18,540 bases of DNA, from assembly GCA_002309375.1 (NCBI GenBank), contig DBXK01000013.1, forward strand, positions 10,857 through 29,396. The letters are read 5' to 3'. Each line of letters starts with the position of its first letter. Positions within the stretch are counted from its first letter, which is position 1. Source of the DNA: Christensenella sp. UBA1214. GTDB lineage: Bacteria > Bacillota > Clostridia > Christensenellales > CAG-138. Positions 1-6,981 of the stretch are shown piece after piece. The notes beneath the pieces were generated by a model, which saw only the letters and a list, made by a program, of their open reading frames with translations, was not told where the DNA came from and made no database searches. The position numbers and the translations under genes were made by a program.

Positions 1-590
1 CCTTCATGCACGGCATGGATCTCCACGCCGTCGACGCCCGCCTCCTTGCAGCGCAGCGCGGTCTGACCGAAGGCATGGATGAACTTTTTCACCATGTCAG
101 AGGTGAAGTGATCCATCTTCACTTCGGGATCCCAGACGTTCGGTTCATCCGGATCCGGCGCGGACCACCACCATTTCGTCATCAGAAAGGGCGAAGAAAC
201 GGTTTTCAGAAAGCCCTTTTTCACGAAAGGCCGCAGAACGGGCGGCAGCAGCATCGATCTTCCGGAGCCGGCGCTGAGCTGGAAAAAGACCTTCGCGCCG
301 CTCTCGTGGATGTCCTTCACGACGGGTTTGACCTTTTCGAAGACCTTCGGATGCTTCCAGACCCATTTCCGCCCGACGATGCTGATCAGCGGGATCAGGC
401 CGGGGATGAAGAGGCCGATGTTGTTGTCCTTCCGATCCGCATAAAACCTGTCGATCCCCTTGACGTAACCGGTCTTCGCTTCCCACTGGATCATGTTCGT
501 GCCCTCCATCGGGAGCATGACGATCCGGTTCTTTATTTCAACGTTTCCGACCTTCCACGGCGTGAAAAGCGGTTCATATTTCGGATCCAT
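1..590 (-). CDS. Old Yellow Enzyme-type NADH:flavin oxidoreductase, N-terminal part (runs off the left edge)
   Basis: Only the first 196 codons lie in the window; the reading frame is open to base 1. The start ATG (588-590) follows AGGAGG at 595-600 with a four-base gap. The protein opens with LFTPWKVGNVEIKNRIVMLP, the usual first beta strand of the FMN-binding TIM barrel in the OYE / 2,4-dienoyl-CoA reductase / BaiCD group. Around residues 185-196 it reads EAGVDGVEIHAVHE, matching the family's GxDGVEIHxAH segment, which supplies substrate-binding residues. Family members reduce activated C=C bonds with NAD(P)H; some carry a C-terminal Fe-S/FAD half, which cannot be judged here. Residues 125-160 hold an unusual Trp-rich insert (KWWWSAPDPDEP). 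It lies 74 bases beyond the L,D-transpeptidase stop with no clear promoter between, so co-transcription is possible. The substrate is unknown. Confidence 0.85.
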   Translation of the reverse strand, partial: MDPKYEPLFTPWKVGNVEIKNRIVMLPMEGTNMIQWEAKTGYVKGIDRFYADRKDNNIGLFIPGLIPLISIVGRKWVWKHPKVFEKVKPVVKDIHESGAKVFFQLSAGSGRSMLLPPVLRPFVKKGFLKTVSSPFLMTKWWWSAPDPDEPNVWDPEVKMDHFTSDMVKKFIHAFGQTALRCKEAGVDGVEIHAVHE

Positions 591-664
591 AAATCCTCCT
601 GCTTAAAGCGGTTCCCGGCTTCTTCGCCGGTCGATGCTTCCTCCCGGGAGCCATATCCCAGGCT

Positions 665-1858
665 TTAGTTCGCCTTTACCCGGATGACGATCAAAGAATC
701 CGGACTGATGTGCTTCATCACGTATTCCATCGCTTCGAACGGGATCGAGATGCATCCGCCGGTATAGGTCCTCTGCTCGCGGTAGCAATGCAGGAAGATC
801 GCGGAACCGACGCCGGGCACGCAGTCCTCGTTATAGGTCGTGTTCAGAAGATATTTGTATGCGTTCGGATAATCGACGATATGCTCGGAATCGTCGATGC
901 TGAAATCGGTGTAATCATCCGTGCTGACGAGGGTATTGTAATGCGCCGAGTTCACGTCGCTGTCCCAGTAATGGGTATCGTTCACCTTGGTGTACGGCAA
1001 AGCGCAGCCCGGGTCGTCCAGTATGCCGAGCGCGGCGTTGAAGCCGAAGGTGCCGATCGGCGTCTTCGTATCGCCCTCGCGGGTCTTGCCCCAGCCGTTT
1101 TTGCCGATGAACGCGGCTTCGTCGACGGTCTGCGTCCAGTTCCCGTCCGCATCCTTTTCATGCATCGTCAGCACTGCATTGGAGCCGATCGTGATCTCAA
1201 CGATGATGAGGGCGTCCGTTTCGGCGGCTTCCGGCAGCTCCGCGACCCATGCGGGAGAAGGGCCGGGCCGATACTCGATATCGAGCGCCTCGCCGCCCGC
1301 GGGCTGATACTTCGAGGCATTGAGCCCGCTCTTTTTGACGTACTGCGAAATGAACCAGCGGCGCGTTTCTTCGGTCACGACCGGGTTTTTGAGCCCTTCG
1401 AGCGCCATTTCGTGCCCTTCGCAGAGTTTTTCGATCGCGGCGGCATCGCCTTCTGTCGCAAATTCGGTACTCTTAACGGTGCAGGTCCCGTCCTCCGCCT
1501 GCTCAAGGCGGAAAAGGCCGAGAAGGCGCTTCCCGTTCGCTTCAATAAGCGTCCCGTCGGAAAGAGTGTAATTGAAGATATCGAAAACGCCCCAGACCTT
1601 GATGTCCTTCGCATCTTCGTTGTCGATCTCGATGCAGGTCATGCAGGGGATCATGCCGTCCTTGATCTCGAGATTCTCCGCATCGTAGTTGACGAGATAA
1701 TCGCTGATCGCCTCGAGATAATAATGCTCGTTTCCGGCATAGGAATATTCCCACACGGATCCCGTTGAAGCCGTATTCCCCTCTTCCTTTTTCGCGGAGC
1801 AGGCGGCAAGGGTCAGCAGCATGCAGACAGCTGCCAACAGACAAATCGTTTTCTTCAT
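665..1858 (-). CDS. L,D-transpeptidase (YkuD domain) lipoprotein
   Basis: A 397-aa predicted lipoprotein. A hydrophobic signal ends in the lipobox LAAC with Cys20 as lipidation site. The C-terminal half (about 205-397) is a YkuD-type L,D-transpeptidase of the COG3786-like branch: TKTPIGTF at 264-271, His357 in IFLHC, and the catalytic Cys369 in TYTGGCISIP. These enzymes form 3-3 cross-links in peptidoglycan or attach proteins to it, outside the membrane. Residues 35-190 form a separate acidic region with no family I recognise; it contains several Cys (72, 75, 126, 146). The start is supported by AGGAGGT at 1867-1873 and by a promoter just upstream. It is divergent from the flavodoxin gene. 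The catalytic call is strong; the exact cell-wall substrate is not known. Confidence 0.88.
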   Translation of the reverse strand: MKKTICLLAAVCMLLTLAACSAKKEEGNTASTGSVWEYSYAGNEHYYLEAISDYLVNYDAENLEIKDGMIPCMTCIEIDNEDAKDIKVWGVFDIFNYTLSDGTLIEANGKRLLGLFRLEQAEDGTCTVKSTEFATEGDAAAIEKLCEGHEMALEGLKNPVVTEETRRWFISQYVKKSGLNASKYQPAGGEALDIEYRPGPSPAWVAELPEAAETDALIIVEITIGSNAVLTMHEKDADGNWTQTVDEAAFIGKNGWGKTREGDTKTPIGTFGFNAALGILDDPGCALPYTKVNDTHYWDSDVNSAHYNTLVSTDDYTDFSIDDSEHIVDYPNAYKYLLNTTYNEDCVPGVGSAIFLHCYREQRTYTGGCISIPFEAMEYVMKHISPDSLIVIRVKAN

Positions 1859-1887
1859 AATCAGGCACCTCCTGGATAATCAGGTAC

Positions 1888-1916
1888 ATTTTAGCATATT
1901 TGCGGGTTAAAAACAA
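1888..1916 (-). promoter_or_regulatory. Promoter for the L,D-transpeptidase gene
   Basis: On the minus strand TTGTTT (1911-1916) and TAAAAT (1888-1893) are separated by 17 bases, with a TG one base before the -10 hexamer (extended -10). It lies 30 bases upstream of the start codon. The spacer contains the 12-mer TTTAACCCGCAA, also found in the divergent promoter region near 9553. Confidence 0.65.
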
Positions 1917-1935
1917 TCGCGCCCGCAAATTCCGC

Positions 1936-1963
1936 TTGCTTTCGGAGCTGAAAACAGTATAAT
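1936..1963 (+). promoter_or_regulatory. Promoter for the flavodoxin gene
   Basis: TTGCTT (1936-1941), 16 bases, then a perfect TATAAT (1958-1963), 77 bases before the flavodoxin start. Together with the minus-strand promoter at 1888-1916 this makes a compact divergent promoter region. Confidence 0.65.
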
Positions 1964-2040
1964 ATTAACGTATCCGCCGGGCGTTCCACGTTCCGGCTTA
2001 AAATGGCAGGCTTTCGCTTATAAATAAGGAGGATACTTTT

Positions 2041-2562
2041 ATGGCAAAAACACTTATCGCATACTTTTCGCGCAGGGACGAGAACCAGGTCGGTTATTCG
2101 AAGAAATTCCTCGAAAAGGGCCATACGGAGATCGCGGCGGACAAGATCCGCGAGCTGATCGACGCGGATAAATTCGAGATCGCGATGAAAAAGCCCTATT
2201 CCCGCGAATACAGCGCCTGCATGGAGGAATCGAAGCGCGATTATTACAGCGACGCGCGGCCGGAGCTCGTCTCCCTGCCCGTCAGCCTCGACCGCTACGA
2301 CACTGTCATCCTCGCCTACCCGAACTACTGGGGCACGATGCCGATGGCGGTCTTCACCTTCCTCGAGGCCTTCGATTTTTCCGGCAAAAAGCTGCTGCCC
2401 CTCTGCACGAACGAGGGCAGCGACATGGGCAGGAGCGAGCGGGATATCGAAAAACTCTGCCCGAAGGCGATCCTCGGCACGGGGCTCCCGCTCTGCGGCA
2501 GCGGCGTTGATACTTCGAAGCCGCATATCGAGCGATGGCTGAAGGAAAACGGCCTGTTGTAA
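2041..2562 (+). CDS. Flavodoxin-like protein
   Basis: A 173-aa protein of flavodoxin size and fold, close to the Flavodoxin_4 type. It opens with KTLIAYFSR, the first beta strand leading into the FMN phosphate loop, although that loop is not the textbook TGxT form. Residues about 83-110 (YDTVILAYPNYWGTMPMAVFTFLE) match the strand and loop carrying the aromatic FMN-stacking residues (Tyr and Trp near YPNYWG). Near 124-132 it has TNEGSDMGRS, typical of this subgroup. Such proteins bind FMN and carry electrons or act as small NAD(P)H-dependent reductases in the cytoplasm. The start has AAGGAGGA at 2026-2033, seven bases before ATG. It is monocistronic, with its own promoter and a terminator after it. 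The redox partner is unknown. Confidence 0.88.
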   Translation: MAKTLIAYFSRRDENQVGYSKKFLEKGHTEIAADKIRELIDADKFEIAMKKPYSREYSACMEESKRDYYSDARPELVSLPVSLDRYDTVILAYPNYWGTMPMAVFTFLEAFDFSGKKLLPLCTNEGSDMGRSERDIEKLCPKAILGTGLPLCGSGVDTSKPHIERWLKENGLL

Positions 2563-2588
2563 GAACGGGCCTTAAAATACCTTATCAC

Positions 2589-2646
2589 AAAAAAAGAGGC
2601 CGCCGACTGCTTTGATGCAGTCCGGCGGCTTTCGTATTTGTTTTTT
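2589..2646. terminator. Bidirectional terminator between convergent genes
   Basis: A GC-rich stem (2599-2610 pairing with 2617-2629, one bulged G, six-base loop) is flanked by seven As on the left (2589-2595) and a T-rich stretch on the right. The convergent flavodoxin and transglutaminase-like genes both end beside it, so it can serve both strands. The U-tract is better in the minus direction. Confidence 0.85.
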
Positions 2647-2658
2647 CGATGCGGGCGA

Positions 2659-3771
2659 TCAATAACCCGTATAGTCGAATTCGATATAATCCTTGTCCCA
2701 GCCCTCTGCGTACTGCCAGCAGCGAAGTATTTTTGTATTCGGATCGAAATCTTCGTACATGAGGTCCCATATGGGATCGAATTTGGTGTCGTCCGCGACA
2801 TAGTCGGGATGCGGATGATCCTGCGAATAGTTGGAGACAAAGATGTAATGATCATTGCTGTAGCCGTTGTACTCGCGCTGATCGTCGGTCATCATGAAAT
2901 ATGAAAGCGAAACCTGATTGCTGAGCACGAAAGTCGGATCAATATGGTAATTCTTCCCGTTGATGCGTATATAGCTCCATTCATGATTGTTCCCCATTAT
3001 CGTGGTCGCTTCCACGCCCGCCTGCATCAGCAGATAGGAATACGCGCGCGAGATCTCGCAGCAGATGCCGGTTTTGGTTGATAAGAGGCGATATGCCGTG
3101 GTGTAGTTCACGGCATGATCCATCATCTCTTCGTATGTGGCGTAATCGTATTCATAGGTCCTCGCAAAATAATCGTACAGAGCGAGAGCCTTCTCGAAAT
3201 CCGAATAATCGGTCCTCATAGTTTCGTTGAGGATGCCTTCCACAAGCTCCGCGAATTCCCGGATGCGCTCTGCGGCTTCCTCGGGCGGGACGAGATAGGT
3301 GAAGGTCCCGACGCCGTCCTTCACCGGCTCATTGCGGTCATAAGCAAAGTCGATCAGCTCAACGAGAACGGGAAAACACCGGTCCGGGAATTGCCCCATG
3401 ACCCAATCGTAGGTGTACTTATCCGGGCAGGCGAAGGTATCCTCGCCGGCCATGACCGCGTCCACAAGATTGAACCAGGTCTCGCACATCGTGTCGCCGA
3501 AGATCTCGCGCATATAGACGGAGCAGACCTTGGGCTTGAAAACGAAGGGCTGCGGTTCCGGAGTCGGCTCGGGCGTGGGCTCAGGCGTGGGTTCCGGAGT
3601 CGGCTCGGGCGTCGCTGCCGGCGCTTCGGTCGGCGCCGGGGTCGCCGGGATATCGGTTGCCGCTTCCGCGGTCGGGTCCGCGCTGCTCTCCTGCTGCTTC
3701 GAAGCGCAGGCGCACATCGAAGCGAAAAGAAGGACGGCGAGGATCAGTGAAAGAATGCGTTTGCTGTTCAT
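2659..3771 (-). CDS. Transglutaminase-like lipoprotein with a Pro/Glu/Thr-repeat linker
   Basis: A 370-aa predicted surface lipoprotein. The signal peptide ends in MCAC, so Cys22 is the likely lipid anchor, with a non-standard lipobox. Residues 32-74 are a low-complexity linker ending in tandem PEPT units, a typical wall-spanning spacer. The C-terminal region carries the transglutaminase-like cysteine-protease-fold triad: Cys237 in KTGICCEISRAY, His263 in NNHEWSYIRI, and Asp278 in YHIDPTF. Members cleave or cross-link peptides, often in cell-wall contexts; the substrate here is unknown. AAGGAG lies at 3785-3790, 13 bases from ATG, a longer spacing than usual, but the signal peptide supports this start. 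It follows the HD gene by 69 bases without a clear terminator or promoter. It sits outside the RiPP-like operon. Confidence 0.85.
   Translation of the reverse strand: MNSKRILSLILAVLLFASMCACASKQQESSADPTAEAATDIPATPAPTEAPAATPEPTPEPTPEPTPEPTPEPQPFVFKPKVCSVYMREIFGDTMCETWFNLVDAVMAGEDTFACPDKYTYDWVMGQFPDRCFPVLVELIDFAYDRNEPVKDGVGTFTYLVPPEEAAERIREFAELVEGILNETMRTDYSDFEKALALYDYFARTYEYDYATYEEMMDHAVNYTTAYRLLSTKTGICCEISRAYSYLLMQAGVEATTIMGNNHEWSYIRINGKNYHIDPTFVLSNQVSLSYFMMTDDQREYNGYSNDHYIFVSNYSQDHPHPDYVADDTKFDPIWDLMYEDFDPNTKILRCWQYAEGWDKDYIEFDYTGY
3554..3612 (-). repeat. Tandem repeat coding for PEPT units
   Basis: A 23-base block (beginning GGTTCCGGAGTCGGCTCGGG on the plus strand) occurs exactly at 3554-3576 and 3590-3612, a 36-base period equal to three PEPT units. 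The units between use synonymous codons. In-frame repeat-number change would lengthen or shorten the linker by four residues per unit. Confidence 0.75.
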
Positions 3772-3840
3772 ATTATTTAAATAACTCCTTGTTTGCCCGG
3801 GGCTTTTCGGCGCGGTCGGGCTTTCTTTATTCTATTCGGT

Positions 3841-4494
3841 TTATTTTTCGCCTTTCCATTCGGCGAGGAATCTTTCGGCGAATTCCTTCATGAAGCTTTC
3901 CCTTTCCCGGGCGAGCTTTTTCGCGGCGGCGGTGTTCATCATTCCCGCGAGCAGGAACAGCTTTTCATGGAAATGATTGAGGCTCGTCGATTCGCTTTTA
4001 TAGTACTGCTCCCCCGTCATCCCGGTCTTCGGCGGGATATCGGGATCATAGAGCTTCCGCCCCCTGCTGCCGCCGTAGGCGAAGGTCCTCGCGATGCCGA
4101 TCGCGCCGAGGGCGTCGAGGCGGTCGGCGTCCTGCACGCATTTGCCCTCGATCGAAGCGGGCGTGACCGAATCGCTGCCCCTGAACGAGACCTCGCCGAT
4201 GATCGCGAGAACTTTTTCTGCGGTCTTCGCGTCAACGCCGTTTTCACGCATGAAGTCCCTCGCCCTCGCTTTATCCCGATAGGTTTCGGGCGAGAGCTTG
4301 CGGTCGTCGGCGTCGTGCAGCAGCGCCGCGAGGCTGACGGTGAATTCGTCCGCGCCTTCCTCCCGGGCAAGCTTTTCGGCAAGCGCCAGCACGCGGAAGG
4401 TATGGAAGCGGTCGTGGCCGCTCGATTCATTTTCGAAGAGCTCCGTCACGAAGGCCTTAGCTTTTTCGATGATCCCTTGCTGTTCCCCGGTCAT
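3841..4494 (-). CDS. HD-domain phosphohydrolase
   Basis: A 217-aa soluble protein of the YedJ-like HD superfamily branch. The metal-binding residues are in order: His31 in GHDRFHTFRV, His60-Asp61 in ALLHDADD, and an Asp in QDADRLDALGAIGIAR (Asp122 or Asp124). The DADRLDALGAIGIAR stretch is characteristic of the branch. HD proteins hydrolyse phosphate esters, often nucleotides, using divalent metals; the substrate here is unknown. The start has GAGGA nine bases upstream. It lies 61 bases beyond the ABC exporter gene but is separated from it by a terminator hairpin, so it is probably not a core part of the RiPP-like operon, though readthrough could express it. I see no promoter of its own. Confidence 0.87.
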   Translation of the reverse strand: MTGEQQGIIEKAKAFVTELFENESSGHDRFHTFRVLALAEKLAREEGADEFTVSLAALLHDADDRKLSPETYRDKARARDFMRENGVDAKTAEKVLAIIGEVSFRGSDSVTPASIEGKCVQDADRLDALGAIGIARTFAYGGSRGRKLYDPDIPPKTGMTGEQYYKSESTSLNHFHEKLFLLAGMMNTAAAKKLARERESFMKEFAERFLAEWKGEK

Positions 4495-4512
4495 TTTCGC
4501 TTGTTCCTCATA

Positions 4513-4551
4513 TAAAAAATCAAGGCCGGGAGACGAATGTGCATCCGGCCT
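4513..4551 (-). terminator. Terminator closing the RiPP-like operon
   Basis: On the minus strand AGGCCGG (4551-4545) pairs with CCGGCCT (4529-4523) around a 15-base loop, followed by TGATTTTTT (U-tract 4519-4514). It starts directly after the ABC exporter stop at 4556 and ends beside the ribosome site of the HD gene. Confidence 0.75.
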
Positions 4552-4555
4552 CCGT

Positions 4556-6268
4556 TCATTTGACTTCTTCGATGCCCTCCGGCGTAAAGCGCAGAACTCT
4601 GTCGCAGATCGAGAGCGCCGCCGGGCGGTGGGTCACGATTATGACGGTCTTGTCCGTCAGGCTGCGGAGGTTGCTGAGCAGCTGCTTTTCGGTATGCTCG
4701 TCGAGCGCGCTCGTCGCTTCATCGAGCAGCAGCACCGGATTATCCGCGAAGATCGCCCTCGCGATCGCGATGCGCTGCATCTGGCCCTCCGAAAGGCCTG
4801 TGCCGCGCTCGCCGAGGACGGTGTCCACGCCGTTTTCGAGCTCGCCGAGGAATTCATCGGCGCAGGCGATCGAGAGCGCGCGGCGGAGCTTTTCGTCGTT
4901 TCCGGACTGATCGGGCGCCGCAAAGGAAACGATATCGCGAACCGTGCCGCTCAGAAGATGGTTCCCCTGCGGGACATAGGCGAAGAGGCGCCGCCATTCG
5001 GGGCCGAGCTCTTCCGTTTCGCCGTTCCTTTCAGCAAGCAGCCTTTCGCCGCTGTCGAGCGGATACATGCACATCAAAAGCTTGAGCACGGTCGATTTGC
5101 CGCAGCCGCTGTGGCCGGTGAAGGCGATATAATCGCCCTTTTTGACGTCGAGCGAAACGTTTTCGAGAACGGTCGGCATATTCGCCTTCGGGGCGTTCGG
5201 ATCGGTCTCATTGGTCGGAAGATAGGTGAAGCAGGCGTTTTCGAGGCGGATCGAACCGAGCTTTTCGCTGTAGAAATCCCGGACGAAATCCTCCGTCTTC
5301 GCTTCGCCCTTCATATCGTCCTCGAATTCCTCGATCTCCATAAGGCGCTCCGCGCTTGCGATCATCGCGTAATACCTCGGAAGGTAGCCGGAGATGCTCG
5401 CAAAAGGCGCCTGCACCTGGCTGATGAGCTGCATGATCGCCGTCAGCGTGCCGTAGGTCACCGTCCCGTTCAGGATGCCGTAGGCGCAGTAGATCACGCC
5501 GATCAGGTACATGCCCTGCATCGCGAGCGCCATGCCGGTGCTGGTCATATTCGAAAAATGATTGCGCTTCATGCGGGCGGCCTTGTGATCCTTCATCCGC
5601 TCATAGGCCTGCTCGGAGGTCTGCTTTTCGGCGGAGAAGGATTTGATGATCATCAGGCTCGAGATATGCTCCTGCAGGAAAACGCGGAGCTTTCCGTTCT
5701 TTTCCTGGATGTTTTTATGCAGTCTTTTGAGCTTTCCGCGGAAGCAGTAGGTCAGGAAGATCATCAATATCCCGCCCGGGATCACGATATACGCGAACCA
5801 GGCGTCGAGCACGATGATCATCACGAGCGCGCTGACGAGGCGGACGATCGTTCCGACAAGGCCGGGCAGGATCTCCGTATACGCCCTCGCGACGATGTTC
5901 GTGTCGCTCGTGAGGCGGTTCATCCATTCTGCGGTGTGCATCGCGCTGACGGAGGCGTAATTTTTCTTTAAAATGCAGTCGTTGAGGCGCTTTTTGAAAA
6001 CGTTTTCGATCTCGGATCTCGAAAGCTCCTTCAGCCAGCGCGAGAGCGCGTTCAGGGCGATCTGGAACAGTACGAGCGAGCCGATGAAAATGCCGTTGCG
6101 GATGAAGCCGGCCTTATCCGCGGCGACGGCGCAGTCGACGATGTTGCGCATGAACAGCGCGTAAAGCACGCCCGTTCCCCCGCCGGCGGCGTAGAGCAGG
6201 ATCAGGATCAGTATGTACCATTTCCGCTTGCCGGGAACGGTAAAGAGCCATTTCTGCGTTTTGTTCAT
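4556..6268 (-). CDS. ABC transporter, fused permease and ATPase (likely peptide exporter)
   Basis: A 570-aa half-transporter of the exporter type that would act as a dimer in the membrane. The N-terminal part (about 15-300) has several hydrophobic segments typical of a six-helix type-I exporter domain. The C-terminal ATPase is intact: Walker A GHSGCGKST at 385-393, Q-loop Gln434 in YVPQGN, signature LSEGQ at 492-496, Walker B VLLLDEA ending with the catalytic Glu near 517, and switch His547 in VTHRP. There is no N-terminal C39 peptidase domain, so it would not itself cut a leader peptide. It starts 10 bases after the S26-like gene with only a weak ribosome site, suggesting translational coupling. 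Its place as last gene of the operon suggests export of the modified peptide; the direct cargo is inferred. Confidence 0.9.
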   Translation of the reverse strand: MNKTQKWLFTVPGKRKWYILILILLYAAGGGTGVLYALFMRNIVDCAVAADKAGFIRNGIFIGSLVLFQIALNALSRWLKELSRSEIENVFKKRLNDCILKKNYASVSAMHTAEWMNRLTSDTNIVARAYTEILPGLVGTIVRLVSALVMIIVLDAWFAYIVIPGGILMIFLTYCFRGKLKRLHKNIQEKNGKLRVFLQEHISSLMIIKSFSAEKQTSEQAYERMKDHKAARMKRNHFSNMTSTGMALAMQGMYLIGVIYCAYGILNGTVTYGTLTAIMQLISQVQAPFASISGYLPRYYAMIASAERLMEIEEFEDDMKGEAKTEDFVRDFYSEKLGSIRLENACFTYLPTNETDPNAPKANMPTVLENVSLDVKKGDYIAFTGHSGCGKSTVLKLLMCMYPLDSGERLLAERNGETEELGPEWRRLFAYVPQGNHLLSGTVRDIVSFAAPDQSGNDEKLRRALSIACADEFLGELENGVDTVLGERGTGLSEGQMQRIAIARAIFADNPVLLLDEATSALDEHTEKQLLSNLRSLTDKTVIIVTHRPAALSICDRVLRFTPEGIEEVK

Positions 6269-6278
6269 ACGATAAGGT

Positions 6279-6713
6279 TTATTTTCCCTTTTTCAGAAGC
6301 TTTTTCAAAAAGCGCTTCGCCTTCACTGCGGCGGCGCGGACGGGATAGAAGAAAGCCCGCAGCCGCACGAGGAAGCGATAGAGCTTTTCATCGGCGCTGT
6401 GCTGCTTTCCCTTCCGCACGAAGCCGGTGAGCACGCCGATTATATCGCTGTCCGCGATCCCGGGTTCGGTGAAATAGTTGTTGTCGCCGCGGAAAACATA
6501 ATCCTCCGCATTGACCTTGATCACCCTGTGGAGGATGTATTTGCCGTTGTGCTTATAGAGCGCGACGTCGAAGCGCCTGAGGCGCCCCGTCTTCGGCTCG
6601 ATTATGACAAGATCCCGGTTCTGGTGAAGCATCGGGCGCATGCTGTGCCCCTTTGTTTTGTAGATCAGCTTCCCGTCGCGGGCAAGTATTTCTTCGAAGG
6701 TATAGGTATTCAC
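6279..6713 (-). CDS. S24/S26 signal-peptidase-like protease
   Basis: The start is GTG at 6711-6713, overlapping the TGA of the pqqD-like gene (GTGA), giving 144 aa; a longer upstream frame only shadows the PqqD-like gene. KGHSMRPML at 21-29 provides the nucleophile Ser24 of S26 peptidases, and YILHRVIKV at 59-67 provides His62 where bacterial signal peptidase I has Lys, as in the SipW/ER-type Ser-His branch. FRGDNNYF near 78-85 matches the conserved GDN box. The C-terminal 35 residues are strongly basic (RFLKKLLKKGK at the end). There is no N-terminal membrane anchor, unusual for a signal peptidase; the basic amphipathic tail might bind membrane or substrate. In this operon it is the best candidate for removing the leader peptide, which is inference. 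Confidence 0.83.
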   Translation of the reverse strand: MNTYTFEEILARDGKLIYKTKGHSMRPMLHQNRDLVIIEPKTGRLRRFDVALYKHNGKYILHRVIKVNAEDYVFRGDNNYFTEPGIADSDIIGVLTGFVRKGKQHSADEKLYRFLVRLRAFFYPVRAAAVKAKRFLKKLLKKGK

Positions 6714-6970
6714 TCTTCGAGCGCACCGATCCCGCGCAGCTTCGTGAGCACCTCCGCAACGTCCGCTGCGAGCACCTCGCGCGGGGCGTCGTATTCGGCG
6801 CACATCGCGTCGACGAGGGCCGCTTCCGTCGTTTCCTCCTTCAGAAGGTCAACGAGGAACGCCGCCGGTTCGTTGCTGCGGACGACGCCGCTGAAGGCTT
6901 CGCCGCCGATGGGGATCAGGAACTGCGTTCCGTCGATATCCTGGGTGATAAAATTCGGTTTGAGTTTCAT
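6710..6970 (-). CDS. PqqD-family leader-peptide-binding protein
   Basis: A stand-alone 86-aa protein with the size and pattern of PqqD, the RiPP recognition element: beta strands at the N-terminus (FITQDIDGTQFLIPIGGEAF) then a helix with NEPAAFLVDLLKEETT and a winged-helix-like end ADVAEVLTKLRGIGALEE. In known systems PqqD binds the leader of the precursor and delivers it to the radical SAM enzyme. It begins 11 bases after the maturase stop with GAGGAG five bases before ATG, and its stop overlaps the next gene's start. The position directly between maturase and protease fits a shared leader-binding role. Family assignment is by pattern and context; the small size makes it less certain than the maturase. 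Confidence 0.85.
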   Translation of the reverse strand: MKLKPNFITQDIDGTQFLIPIGGEAFSGVVRSNEPAAFLVDLLKEETTEAALVDAMCAEYDAPREVLAADVAEVLTKLRGIGALEE

Positions 6971-6981
6971 ATTCGCTCCTC

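Noticed and set aside
591..664. CTCCCGGGAG palindrome and CCGGC/GCCGG hairpin as a terminator after the L,D-transpeptidase gene
   Set aside because: The stems are short and no U-tract follows on the minus strand, so a terminator is not supported.
2659..3771. Transglutaminase-like lipoprotein as the leader peptidase of the RiPP cluster
   Set aside because: It is an extracellular lipoprotein outside the operon, beyond a terminator and the HD gene, with no tie to lasso B-type proteases.
4298..5971. Long plus-strand open frame (557 codons) opposite the ABC exporter
   Set aside because: It is the antisense shadow of a gene with complete ABC motifs; no ribosome site or recognisable domain.
6279..6803. 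Longer 174-aa start for the S26-like protein
   Set aside because: The extra N-terminal 30 residues lie wholly inside the PqqD-like gene in another frame; the GTG overlapping its stop gives a normal family N-terminus.
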